In this document: positions 12,601 through 23,917 of the stretch, piece after piece
How positions within the stretch are numbered: the first letter of the stretch is position 1
Layout: each line of letters begins with the position of its first letter
Source: Eudorina sp. 2006-703-Eu-15
Lineage: Eukaryota; Chlorophyta; Chlorophyceae; Chlamydomonadales; Volvocaceae
DNA length: 64,000 bases
Assembly: GCA_003117195.1 (NCBI GenBank)
Contig: BDSI01000114.1
Coordinates: 343,338-407,337, forward strand
Reading direction: 5' to 3'
Made by a program: the position numbers and the translations under genes
Notes under the pieces: generated by a model
Database searches by the model: none
Seen by the model: the letters and a program-made list of their open reading frames with translations, nothing else
Told to the model about the DNA's origin: nothing

Positions 12601-13697
12601 CGTACGTGTTCCTCGTCTACCTAGCTACCTACCTAGCTAACTACCTGCCTACCTACCTACCTACCTACCTACCTACCTGCCTACCTACCTACGTACCTAC
12701 CTGCCTACCTACCTGCCTACCTACCTACCTACCTACCTGCCTACCTACCTACCTGCCTGCCTACCTACCTACCTGCACCTACCTACCTGCCTACCTACCT
12801 ACCTACCCGCGTCATTCCTCCTTCCTGTTCATCAGGTCGTACATGGAGGAACGAGGCAAGGTGCCGGCAGGTCGGCTGGTGGAGGTTTCCTTTTCGGAGC
12901 TTGACGCGGACCCGCTGGGGGTGCTGCGCCGCATCTACCGCCAGTTTGGGTGAGTACAGGACTGACTGGCAGCGGGACGGGGCCCCTAACCGATCGGCCG
13001 CGTCAGCTGGAAGACGCATCCGGCGACGGCGATTCGCGTCGGCAGCCCCTTGTTGGTGATGCCTGTCAGTCGTAGCGCGGCAGTGCGCGCCCGCGGCCCG
13101 GCTGTTGCCTGGCCTGGACTGAGCTGAGCTGAGCTCAATATGCAGGCTCTTTCCTGCGCCTTGCTCTTATGTCCGCTGATGGCTTCCCCTTGCCTGACCT
13201 GGCTGGCTGGCTTGCCAATCCCGCTGGCAGTTGGGACGAGGAGTACGATGCACTGACGCCGCGCTTCCAGTCCTACGTAGCGAGCCTGGCGGACTTCAAG
13301 AAGAACCATTTCAACAGGTGAGACGGGCGCAGTGTGCAGGGCCCGCGGACGTCCCTGCACGGGGCCACACCAGTTGCATTCATGGGCCTGGTTGCGTGGT
13401 TTGAACAGCTGCCCAGTCCATCGCGGTGGGATCGGGCTCGGTTGGCTGTGTGCAGCGCCCCCTATCAAAGCACACCTCCCTTGCATGAGAAAGGGCTCCC
13501 AAGGGACATGCCCTCCCCCACCTTGCATGATCGACCTGCGCCACTCCACACACCGTGCACAATGTCGCTCGCGTTGGCAGTGCCCCTTCATCGCGTTCGG
13601 TTCCCCTGCGGTTCCCCCCTGCAGCCTGACGCCGGAGGCACAAGCGGTGATCCGCGAGCGCTGGCGCGATTCGTTCCGGACCCAGGGTTACTCGTGA
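9602..13697 (+). CDS. Sulfotransferase family protein
   Basis: Nine exons join in phase: 9602-9639, 10070-10215, 10595-10704, 10898-11128, 11508-11696, 12206-12321, 12836-12949, 13231-13317 and 13625-13697. They give 367 residues. The fold is that of PAPS-dependent sulfotransferases (Sulfotransfer_3 type). The 5'-phosphosulfate loop is LFILGHPRTGTTHLHNLL (about 30-47) and the 3'-phosphate motif is RARFIYVHRHPVE (226-238), preceded by LLIKSPVHTARLR. These enzymes move a sulfuryl group from PAPS to a hydroxyl or amine; the acceptor cannot be told from sequence. The start is the ATG of a 38-bp exon (MSVVNTFLSFFDW) ending in a strong GTGAGT donor whose phase fits the P-loop exon. There is no clear signal peptide. 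The intron at 12322-12835 holds a CTAC repeat. Confidence 0.9.
12616..12815 (+). repeat. CTAC/CTGC tetranucleotide microsatellite
   Basis: About 200 bp of CTAC units, interrupted by CTGC variants, fill the 3' part of a sulfotransferase intron and end about 20 bp before the splice acceptor. Confidence 0.9.
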
Positions 13698-16255
13698 CGT
13701 GACATGCGGAGCGGGAAAGGGGGTGGGGGTGGGGATAGGCAAGGGGGTGGGGATGGGGGGAAACCGAAAGATGAAGGCCCACCGCATTGCATGTGACAGA
13801 GGTGCCGCTGTCCGACAGCGGTCTGCGAGTGGGTAGGTGTGGCCCCAAGCTCATCCATCTTCACGGGAGCTCCACAGCCCTCGGCGGCTCCTGCAGGCAC
13901 CCGCGGTGCAGTCCGCTGGGCGGCCACTGTCCCATAGGTGCGCCCCATACGCTACCCAGGGGGGGAGAGAGTGGGCTGTTTGATCTCACCCGCTGGACGC
14001 CTGGTGGACCGCGTGGTGGATGTGGGTGCCCCGGGTCCTGGCCCTACGGACGGACGGACGGACGGACGGCGCCGTCTTGAAACGGCAGAAGGTTGTTGGT
14101 GAGGCGAGGATTGGCCGCGTGCGTGCGCCCACCGCTGGCACGTGGGCACGCATGCATGAACGCAGCTTGTAATGACAAACTGCATGACATACTTGCATCA
14201 GAACAGCGCAGACGGTCTTCAGCGAGGGAGGTGACGACATCCTGCACCAAGGCGGGCCGTTGGGAAGCGCAGGGAAGCGTCTCCGTCCTGTGTGATGGCC
14301 GTGTTGACGTGTGCCGCAGGCATGTAAATTATGTAGGCAGGTGCAGCTGCTTCCGCGACTGAATTGGGTGCTGGGTACTGCGATCCACGAGCGATATGGG
14401 TCAGCTAGTTGCACTGCCCTGTCAGGGTGGGTCTGCCCCTGCGAAGGCAATTGGGCACCCAGACAGTTCGTAGCGAAGTCTGGCCGAAAACCAACACCCC
14501 CACGCGGACCTCCTGCTTGTTGTAGCCGGTACGGAGATCCGACGCGTGTATGTCGTGTGTCTTGGGCTTGAGGGTCGTGGTGGACCTTGCTTCGCGCGAT
14601 TCCGTTTTGTGCCGCTGTGATTCCGAGGAGGGGTCATTGCGGTTGAGTCCACGCAGCTGATGTGATCCCGATAGGAGGAGTATCCTGCGCGTCTGCGGGG
14701 TGAGCTCCATCATAAGGTGGAAATTGTAGGGCCCCGCCGCGCGTGCTGTGGATGCACATATGCCGGCGTGAGGCCGACGGCTCTTGGTTTGCGGCAGTCG
14801 TGGTCTTGATGTGCGGTCCAAGAGACACGGCGCGAAAGGGTTGTGCGGCCGGGTGTCCGGATTGTGGGACAGGAGGCCAGTCGTCCGCGGGGCGTGTTGA
14901 GCCGCCCTTGACACTCGTGGCTGCACCACCAGGGCGTGTTGCGAGGGCCACCTGAACTGTATCGACACCGCTCGGGCGCGGAGCTGACAGGGGAACTGTT
15001 TGCTTTTGCCGCGTCCGCACCTGTCTTCTTAAGTGGTAAGCGTCCCACCTGCACTGCTGGACGCTGCCGTGCGTCCGAGGCAGCTTGTGGGGTGTGCGCG
15101 TGGAGGTAGTGCGGCGGCTTTGGCGGGTGGCTGTGCAGTACGCGAAGCTGTGCTGTCTGGCCGGAAGGCATTTCTCTCTGCTCGCAGACGACGAATGCGA
15201 AATGACGATGAGACGAGGAGCAAGGCAGGGGTTGACAGGGGTCGCGGTAACGACAGGCGCATCGACAGGTGCTGTCTGCTTTGACGAAACACGAAAGGCG
15301 AGTGTATTCCGGTGTGTTCATCGTGTGAGCAGGTACGGCCCTGGCGTTGTTGCAAGTACTGGTACTTGCGTCGCGGCAGGGATGTCAGGTCTCGTCGCCA
15401 AGCCAGGGCTTGGCTGAGTAGATAGCGCGGCGAGCCATTGCCTGCATAGATTTGCCCGCGACGCGTGTGCATGCCCGTGTGCCCCATCCATCTCGTTTGG
15501 CGGGTCTCCTGTGGGGTCCTGCGTTCTGCTTATCTGCAGGACCGTCGTTCGATGACTGAGCGTCTGCCCTTGCTGGCGCTTTCGGTGGCCGCTGGCGCTT
15601 TCGGTGAGGGCATGACGTACATCGCGCCGCACATCGTGCAGAGCGAGGCGCGGGCATTAATTGCCTGGAGCACTAGCGACGGGGGTGATTCCGGCTGGTG
15701 TGGTGGCTGGTCAATGGGTGCATGTAGGAATACGCTTCCCCATGTGCGCATTTATCTGCATCAGGTGCGCTTAATCGTGTATGTGGGGCCGATCGTACAT
15801 CGTAGAGGTGCCCAGCTAGATGCCTTAGTGTGCTTGTTTTGGTTCATGCATGTGTCGCAGCCGGAAGTCCCCCGTCCCCGGCCCCCGGCTTCGCGGACGC
15901 GGCGCACTTTGTGCGGGATATCGAAACTCGTGATAAGCTGATGCTCCATGCGTCCTGGAGGTATATCCGGACTGTCCGTGAGTGTCGGAGCGTAAAAGGG
16001 CGGCCAAATGGAAGATTTGAATTACATATTTGTATAGTATGGTTACCCGTTGTCAACTTTGCCTTTACCAGGATAATTACCGACCTTACTGTCCATGCCG
16101 TTGAAATTACGCAGCGTGAATTACGCGACCGTTGTCGGTTATGCTTCCAATTGTGTCTTCTCATAAAGGTCAAGCGTCCACCTTTCAACAAAACTATAAC
16201 TCGAATCGAACGAAGATTTCAAATTTTTGCTCATATTGCAAAGGCTAGGACTAAC
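13698..16255. other. Intergenic: sulfotransferase 3' side to NEET promoter
   Basis: It contains a GGAC tetranucleotide run at 14045-14069 and a candidate poly(A) motif at 14168. Several open frames between 14400 and 15950 occur on both strands without matching splice signals or recognisable motifs. The last 150 bp before 16256 are AT-richer and probably carry the NEET promoter and 5' leader. Confidence 0.45.
14168..14172 (+). terminator. Candidate poly(A) signal TGTAA
   Basis: TGTAA is the usual poly(A) motif of volvocine algae. This copy lies 471 bp past the sulfotransferase stop, which is a plausible 3'-UTR length. Confidence 0.35.
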
Positions 16256-16991
16256 ATGGCAACTCTTCGCGTGACAGCGGCAACTCAGGGCCGTCTGGCT
16301 TGCAGCCGTCGCACGTCCGTCATTGTTCGCGCCGATGCGCAAATCAATACGAACATCCGAAAGAACGAGGAGAAGGTGGCGGACTTCGTCAAGGTCACGG
16401 ACCTGCCCAAGCCGAAGGTGAGGTTCCCCTTGCTCAAAACATATTCCTCATCGTCCCACATGAATTTATTGCTGTCGCCGTAATGCAGGCTGTCTTTTGC
16501 CGTTGTTGGAAGACTGGAAAGGTGAGACCCCACTCTAGAACCCGTCCACCGTCTAATGCTGGGTTGCTGTTTTTCCCACCGTTCCTGCATCCGAGTGGAT
16601 TCTGTTTTTGCCGCATATATGCCCATTCAGCTCTAAAGCGCTCATGGTAACCATAGTACGGTGAGCCTGGGTTGTCGGAACCCCCGGAAACGGTGTCGAT
16701 ATGTACAAGGGTAATTTTTTGAAGGATGGTGGCAGATGATGTAAGACCATAGATGGTAGGTTCGTTATCGAATTCATACTGAGTCATCGTGCGCACTTGG
16801 TTCACCATGTGCAGTGGCCGTACTGCGATGGAGCTCACCTCAAGTAAGTGGTCGAGTTTTGGCGCTGGTGCCTTAACACTGCATGTCATGAGTAGTAAAT
16901 ACTCTGCATGCCTTTGTTGCGATACAGGCACAACAAGGACACGGGCGACAACGTGGGTCCGCTGGTCATCGATACGGGTGCTGCCCAGTGA
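16256..16991 (+). CDS. Plastid-type CDGSH iron-sulfur (NEET) protein
   Basis: Four exons in phase (16256-16417, 16489-16521, 16815-16843, 16928-16991) give 95 residues. Residues 1-27 are basic and Ser/Thr/Arg-rich with few acidic residues, like a chloroplast transit peptide. Then come NTNIRKNEEKVADFV and the cluster motif CRCWKTGK + WPYCDGAH, which fits C-x-C-x2-T-x3-P-x-C-D-G-A-H, and finally HNKDTGDNVGPLVI. In this family three cysteines and one histidine hold a redox-active [2Fe-2S] cluster, and plant NEET acts in iron and redox homeostasis in plastids or mitochondria. All four ligands are present. Length and order match plant NEET. The cluster motif is split over two micro-exons of 33 and 29 bp. 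ATG 16256 is chosen because it begins the transit peptide. Confidence 0.92.
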
Positions 16992-18476
16992 CAGCGCACA
17001 TGAATGCAAGCGCACCCTTGATGCCGTAATGCGCGGCAACATACAGACTGCATGATCCCTGAAGTGGTCCCATAGAGGGTTGTGCTTGAGATGAATTATG
17101 TTGCTTGCAGTGGTTGACACACATGCTGTCTGTCGCGCCCATAAGGGCCCCGGGCCCGGGGAGTCAGGAACCTCAGGAATGGGGAATGACAATCCTACAT
17201 GATATCTGTCTGTGCCTGCAGAAAGGAATACTGTTAGCGTGTAAAATATGGTAATGGGCAAGGGATCTGCCGTACGGTTTCCGCTGTCCAGCAACCCCTC
17301 AAACCGAGCTCGCAGAGCTGACAAGGGACGAGCATGGCGTGGGTAATGGAAGCGGGCGCTGTTGATTCCAACCATGCACAAGTTAACTTCTGTGATGTAG
17401 CGCGAAATAATTTCACTCTGGTGGTGCTCGTGACTGTGAGCCTTGATCGATTGATGCGGATTGGCATAGGATGGAGGCATGCATGAGGTCGTCACGCTGC
17501 GATCCCGACATGTGCGAATGCCCTTCCTTGAAGTTGTCAAGAGGACGGCGCTAATGCGAGTGACGAGTTGCATTGTCGTTGTGAATCCAGCGTCAGTGGA
17601 CCTGTATGTTCGGCCACGCACGCAGACACGCATTGTAACACGGCGCTACACGCAGACATGCAAGTTGGCGGTGGGGCCTGCTGGGGCTTGCCCTGGTATA
17701 CACCGGTGATCCCTTTGGGGTCCGCTGTAACGTTCATTCATTCATTCATGCAAGTTGTCAGTTGCCTACTTGTACGTGGCCCAGCAGTAGACCTGGCCAT
17801 TACAACAGTATCAGGCCAGCCGCTTAGGCAACCGCGGTAACATGGCCGCCATGTGTACCCTTTCTTGCGAGTACCTCTTTCTTGCAAGTGGGGCAATAGT
17901 ATCCGAAAGTCATGAAGAGCGCCAACTTGCCACATACCGTACCTGTAATCTGGTGCCATGCACGTCATAGAAATAAAGTTTTGTATGCAGCGCGATGGGG
18001 TTGAAGCGCAGGTGACTTCTCATGCAGAACGGGAGAAACGCGCGTGGGTGGCAGCGTGCTGTGCTGATTGCAGTGCTGAAAGGGGGGAGGGTGAACACGG
18101 CCGTGCGTGAACGCGGAGGCGCATTGAAGGCAGCGACGAGGAAACAAGAGGTAGGGACGGACGCCACATGATCTATGATCAGCCACGCGGCCGGCCGACG
18201 ATGTGCTTGGGGATCTGGGCATGATTGGTACGGATGGGTTGCATTCCTCATCGTACGTCCGATGGGCAGTGCCGTTCAATCACATCATTCAACTTGCAAA
18301 CTGAACTGAACCCATGACTATTCAGGTATCAGTACTCTGTGGGGGGTTTATGTTCAGCGCGCAATTTTAATCACCCGCTTGAGCCACAGCGTTGCAACCC
18401 ATCGTTGCAACAGCACACCAGCTTTCTACTGTAGTAACCAGCTGAATTTGATTTTTTACATGGTGCTGACTGACAA
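16992..18476. other. Intergenic between NEET and ankyrin genes
   Basis: Apart from a candidate poly(A) motif at 17240, I see no supported gene. A long minus-strand open frame runs from 17633 back over the NEET exons; it is discussed among the findings. Confidence 0.45.
17240..17244 (+). terminator. Candidate poly(A) signal TGTAA
   Basis: A TGTAA motif 249 bp downstream of the NEET stop codon, in the right orientation and at a typical distance. Confidence 0.4.
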
Positions 18477-20761
18477 ATGTACAGGAAGACACCAGCTGTC
18501 CTTTGCGAGCATGGTCCACGCGACGCCTGCAATTGTGCACTGTCTGCTACGGGAACTGAACAGTCCTTGGACGAAATGGAATTTTCACGTAGCGCATGTG
18601 CGGCAGCACAAGATGGCGATGTGGCTAAGCTGCGCAGAATCCTGCAACGAAATCCCGCAGCAGCGACTGGTGGGGACATAGGCTCAGGTACGCAGCCCTA
18701 CCGCTCGGTCGAAAGCATCTGACATGAGTCAGACCTGTAGTCGGTTATCGAATTGGTGCGTCTCTGTCGTACCCTGTGGCGGTCTGGGCCCACGCTACAG
18801 GCGGCAGCTACACCCCACTGCATTATGCGGCTCGTGGCGGCCACCTTGAAGCGGTGGAGCTTCTGCTTCGGAATGGTGAGTCAGAAGGGAGGGTTAAATG
18901 CGCGGATCGCTCGAACTAAACGACGAGACGTGCCCATCGCTGCGGCTTGCCTGCCACCGTTGATCACATCGGAAGAACCGCAGGTCAACCTTGCGATTAG
19001 ATGAAATTCACTTACATCATTATCCCTGGTCTCCGCTCTCGCCTCATCACTTGTGTCCGTCCAAGCCTCCGTTACAGTCCAGTTCATCCTAGCAGCAACC
19101 CCTGGCAACACTCAACCCACGGTCCACGCCTTCGGGCTGCCCATCAGTGTGCTGCGTGCAAAGCTCGGATCCGACGTTTGCGTTTGCAGTACGCTGTTGT
19201 GACGAAGTGCAAGCACGTCCACGGCATTGATGCGCCACCCGTCCCCACACAACCCGACAGGCGCTGACGTCAACGCTGCAACGCGGGCAATGGGGGCGAC
19301 TCCGTTGCACAGAGCGGCCATGCAGGGCCATCGCGTGATTGTCGAGCGGCTGTAAGTGCGGATGGGTTGCGGATGGAGCTGTGAAAGAAGGGGCCCAGGT
19401 TGGCGACCGCGAGGAGGAACACAAGGGGACTGCAAGGAGTGTTGCTCTTCACTTGGCCTGGCGCCTCCAGGTCTGCGGCAAGTGGAACAATTTACCGCAG
19501 CACCAAAGTTATGCGTCTACTGCTGCTCCGGAGCAGGAGGACTAGGAAGGGAGCTAGGGAAGGGGCTGAGGAAGGGGAGCGTGATGGGGAGCTGCGAAAC
19601 CTCATCTCCGCCGACTGCCATTGCGGCGCATGAAAGGGTGCCTCCCACCCCTTGACATTTGCGCTTGGGGACGATGCCCACGGGCAGAACTCGTTTGCCA
19701 GTCCAGGGACCGAGCAGGGGTCCCTCTGAACTCCTGGAAGTCCAAATGCGGTCGCATCAAGGCCGCGGCTGCTGGCCTGGGCCCTTCCTTTCCGGCGATG
19801 CGTTGCGCTGTGCGGCTGTGCTCCTGCCTTCCCCTCACAGGCTCGCAGCAGGTGCTGATGCGGCCGCCACCGACTGTGATTTGGAGACCGCCTTGCACAA
19901 GGCAGCCGCACAGGTGCATGTAGCAGGATGGGGGGTGTTCCAGCGGGACGGGGAGGGGGCGGGCCTGGTCACAGGCTGACTCGGCTCCCTGGGGCACTCT
20001 TCCGATTACCAGCACAGCCGTCAGGGTTAGCCCGCATGGGACAGATGGGGCCGGTTGGGCGGGGCGAGGCGGGGCGCTGCGCAGAGGCCTATCGACATCT
20101 TGGCATGTTTGCGGTTACTCTGGCCTCCTCGTTACGTCAAGCTTGCCTGATGTCCCCCATCCTTTCTGACTTCATGTCCCCCACCCGCCGATAACAAGCT
20201 TGACGTAACGCGCCATACTGTACTGTACTGTACTGTACTGCACTGTACTATACTGCAATGACCCTCTGCAGGGCCATGTGGAGGTGTGCCGGCTGCTGCT
20301 GTCCCGGTGCCCAGACGCAGCCATGGCGGAGGACAAGCGAGGTCGTACACCCGCGCAGCGAGCCACGGGTGGGTGAGGCGAGCCACGGGTGGGTGAGGCG
20401 AGTGGCCGCACGGCAGGTGGTAGGTACTAGGTAGCTCAAAGCTCCGTCCGCTCGGCGCTGTTTACTACCGGAGGGAGGGTAAGGGCGGGAGCCGGGGGAA
20501 GCCTGCGGACGGAGACGCTGCGCCGGGAGGATGGGGCGGCGACCGTGCCATTTCCACAGCCCCCGTCCAGGCCGTCCCTGTCGTCGCGGTTGCGCTCGAA
20601 GCCGCGCCTCATAACTCTTAACCCCCACCCATCAAGGATGGCGTCTGTCCTGCTGGCATGCTGCCCTTCCTAACGTACCTATTACAGTCGAGCTGCACTT
20701 GGGTGGTACTCTTCACCCTTGCGACCCTCCCTCAGGCGCTGCCGCGGTATTGTTCAAATGA
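18477..20761 (+). CDS. Ankyrin-repeat protein, ANKRD39-like
   Basis: Exons 18477-18687, 18801-18875, 19261-19351, 19841-19913 and 20272-20368, plus a short last exon 20736-20761, join in phase to about 190 residues. Before the repeats is SLDEMEFSRSACAAAQDGDV, which matches the start of animal ANKRD39 (LEEMDF, then AALNGD). Four ankyrin units follow: YTPLHYAARGGHLEAVELLL, GATPLHRAAMQGHRVIVERL, ETALHKAAAQ, and GHVEVCRLLLSRCPDAA. Ankyrin repeats bind other proteins; the partner of this small protein is unknown to me. The end is uncertain: the fifth exon can also read straight into a TGA at 20374-20376 (184 residues), and an exact 20-bp tandem duplication covers that donor and stop. An upstream exon before 18477 is possible. 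Confidence 0.8.
20215..20254 (+). repeat. GTACT pentanucleotide repeat
   Basis: Several consecutive TACTG/GTACT units sit in the last long intron of the ankyrin gene, just before the exon 5 acceptor. Confidence 0.75.
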
Positions 20762-21064
20762 ATAGTCGCCGTTGTGGTCGCGGTCGCTGTCGCCGTCGTC
20801 GTCGTCGTCGCTCCCAGGGGATCACAGCTGAGAGGCAGCAGCCGCAGGTCCGCCTCCCTTTGTAGGGACAGCGGTCTCCAGGTGCGCTCAGGCGCGTGCT
20901 GTGGCCGTAGTCGCCCCAACGCTGCGAGCAGAGAGACTTCTGTATGGCGTCATGTATGGCGCCATGTATGGGCGTTTTGTCCTTCCGGAGCCCGAGTGAC
21001 AGCCTCGGCAGCCTTGGCTGCGTCGCCGCTGCTGGACGTCCTGCCGGGTTGGTGACCCTCTCCC

Positions 21065-22530
21065 TCGCCAGCAACATCATGGCGATGGGCACCTCCCTGG
21101 GAGCGGCCCTCATCTTCCAGCTGCCAGCCGCCGCGTAGGGGGCCGCAGCCTCCGCCGCGGCCGTTCTCGACCAGATATGGTACGGCCAGATCCGGTTCAT
21201 TCTGGTCAAATGGGCGCGGCGCAGCAGCCTCCGGGTCTGGGGGCTGCGGGAGGCCGTCGGCAGGGCGGCGGCGGTGGCGGCGGCAGCTTGGGCTCGCTGG
21301 CGTGTCCCCATGCGCCGCAGCCGCCCTTTGGGGCCGGGGGTCCGTCGGGGCTTGAAGGGGCTTGGGTCCGGCGGTGGTGTTGGCAGCGACAGCGGCGGTG
21401 GTGTTGGCAGCGACAGCGGCGGTGGTAGCTGCATCGCGACTGTGGGGGTGGGCGAGGCGCGCAGCGAGGCTGAGGCAGTTACAGCGCTGGGGCTGCCGGT
21501 CCTCACTCGCGAGGCCTGGTCCGTGTGGGACGGTGAGCAAGCGGGGCGGGTCTACGTCGCAATGGCGCCAATGCTCCTCGGTTGCCGACTGCGCCGGGCA
21601 TTAATTACCCTCACTGCCACCACGTTCTGCTGCCTCACTGATGTCCCCGCCTTACCCGCCTCCCTCGGGTCCCCGCACAGGGGTTTGGGGCCAGGACCGG
21701 ACGGGACTGGACAGACCAACGCATGCACGTTGCTGCGGGCCAGGATGGGCGTTCTTCAGGTGATCATCGTGTGTATCACCCCAGATGCCGGGCTTCTGTC
21801 CATTAAGCGATCTATTGGGGAATCCCGTTCCATCCCGCCCCGGGACCCAAATACGTGAACGAGGTGATCGTGGGCAACCCCTCGCCATGACGGACGACCT
21901 GATCAAGACGTTCAACATCAATGGGGTGGTGCGGGGGAGCGTGAAGGGCTTGGTTGGGCTAGGGTTTTAGGGCTTGGGCTGGGCTTGGGCTGCAGTGGAA
22001 GGGCTGCGGTTCACTGGGTGCGTACCTGAACCCCTGCTCCGCTCCCACCGTCTTCCACCCGGCGCCCTCCCCTCCACCACCACCACCAGGAGCGCTACGC
22101 GATGCCGGCGCCCTCCGCGAGCTGCCCAGCCCCTCGGATGTGACGGCTCGCAATGTCATCCACCGTGTTGTGGACAAGCGCCCGCCTGCGAGGAGCGCAA
22201 CGCGCGCACGGTCAAGGGCGAGGGGGCCTACTACACGGGCGCCAAGACGTACGTTCAGCTGCTGTAGCCCTGACGTGCAGCTTGACATTGGGACGGTCCA
22301 TACAACACGGCACCGTACCGGAAGTACCGGTCGGTGAGGGAAGGGATGAGGGCGCAGCGAGGGCGGGGATGGAGGTGTAGCGGCTGGGGAGGCGTGCGCT
22401 GTCGGGAAAGGGTTGCAGATGCCCGGAGGCCGACGTCCGCAGAGGTGGAGCTGCGGCAGAGGTGTAGCAGGGCCTGACTTGCGGCGTCGCGCCCTCTCCG
22501 GGATGGCTGTTGAGATCTGGTTTGATGGAG
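21065..22530 (+). pseudogene. Decayed ethanolamine-phosphate cytidylyltransferase, copy A
   Basis: Remnants of the second cytidylyltransferase domain of a PCYT2/ECT1-type enzyme are readable. They are VGEARSEAEAVTALGLPVLT (about 21450-21510), YVNEVIVGNP (from 21853), ALRELPSPSDVTARNVIHRV (from about 22112), and ERNARTVKGEGAYYTGAKTY before a TAG at 22265. The intact enzyme makes CDP-ethanolamine in the Kennedy pathway. Several lesions are visible. The INLHE exon present in copy B is deleted. The acceptor before YVNE reads CAA instead of CAG. A lost base after NP gives a stop. Two frameshifts lie in the last exon. No HxGH nucleotide-binding motif or first domain is present. The alignment with copy B (30243-32045) is close over the whole length, except for deletions and a segment of about 200 bp in opposite orientation. 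Confidence 0.7.
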
Positions 22531-23917
22531 ACGGATTGCGCCTTGGTAGTACACATCCCGCACTGTCACCCATCTCTGGGCGCGCAGAGGATGCCGTGGG
22601 GGTTGCCACCGACAGGGGCTCAACCTCCGATTCCACGGGTTGCACCGGGGCCCAGCCCCCGCGTACGTAGGGTCGCCCAGTCCAGCGCGCGGCCCACGTT
22701 CACCGATGCTGAAGCATCCTTGCGGGATCCCTGGCGCCCCCGACCTTGCGGAGCACCCGCTGGACTCGCCCCGCGCCCCCGCCCAGCTTGTCCACTCCCT
22801 TTGCCTCGCGGGTGGGGCAGCAGTGTACGCTGTCTGGCCGCCCGCTGTTTGCTGCCCGGGTACTGCCCGCTACGCCGCCGCGCTGTCCAGTGGTGCTCCC
22901 TCTAGGGGTTGCTGCCGTCGGTGGGGAAGCGTCTGGTTGCGGAGCCCCGTGACCCGTTGGGTCTCCGCGCTGATGGGGGCAACAGCAGAGGCACCCTCGG
23001 CGTCATGGCAGGGTGTAGGGGTCTGTTGGCTGTTGGCGATGCGCAGAACCCCATCGATGTGCAAAGACGGTCGCTTCAGACGAACAGGTTTGCGAACTCG
23101 TTCGGACAAGCGTGTCGGTTCATCAACAAGTGCTGAGCAATCCATGAATGGCGCGATAGCTTAGGTCCGGTGTGCGGTACGGCGGCAAATCGTGATCACT
23201 TCAATGCGCACCAAAACACACGGCAACTTCACAACGCAAACTCAACACGTGCGCACCATTTCTGGGAGTTTCCGGCGGCACAAGCCGTCGTCCAACAGAT
23301 CATTGCCCCGCGGGCCAACCACTGGGGCGCAGGTGGGGGTAGCGGAGGCGCCGCAGGGCATGCAGCAATGCGTGTGGGACATCGTCAGCCTATCAGCATG
23401 ACCTACCATGGAGTGCGCGCGGCAGGTCGGTCGGAGGGCAGCGATCCGAAACGCCACCGCGCGCAACGCGGCAGCACAGCCGGGGACACTAACCCGCCCA
23501 ATGGCTAAGGCGCACGCTGTACAAGAGTTCTGAAGAGGGTTCGCGGATGCGGGGATACTGAGGCGCAGCTGGGAAGGACTGGGGCCGAATCTACCGATTC
23601 TCGCGGTGGTTGAGAGACGCCTACGGTGTGTGAACCCAGCGGTCTGAGAAATTGAAGGTGACGAGGGGAAACGAAGGGAAGGGATCCCGTGGCGGGCAGT
23701 GATGGACGGTGGGTAGGCCCGGTGAATAGGGGCGGGGTACGGGATCAGGGAGGCTGGGTGTTTAGGGTGTTGGGGCTGGCCGGATCGAGGGCTTGAGAGT
23801 GCGGAGCGGTTAGTATGCCGTGCGACCCTTTTCGCTCGCACGCACCATTACGTTGTTTCGCATCGCCTTCGGTCGTCAGTTGTCGACGGTGCTGACTATG
23901 AGGCTTTTTGCTCACAG
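22531..23917. other. Unresolved region after pseudogene copy A
   Basis: It is GC-rich with many short open frames on both strands. I found no exon that both reads sensibly and ends in phase 1, as the next plus-strand exon (23918) would require. If that exon belongs to a real gene, its 5' part should be here. Confidence 0.35.

Noticed and set aside
20754..21506. 250-codon minus-strand open frame
   Set aside because: It lies antisense over pseudogene copy A, is mostly Ala/Pro/Arg, and has no motif; it is a by-product of high GC.
21418..21540. Copy A as a working cytidylyltransferase gene
   Set aside because: Missing exon, lost acceptor, frameshifts and no HxGH motif argue for a pseudogene.
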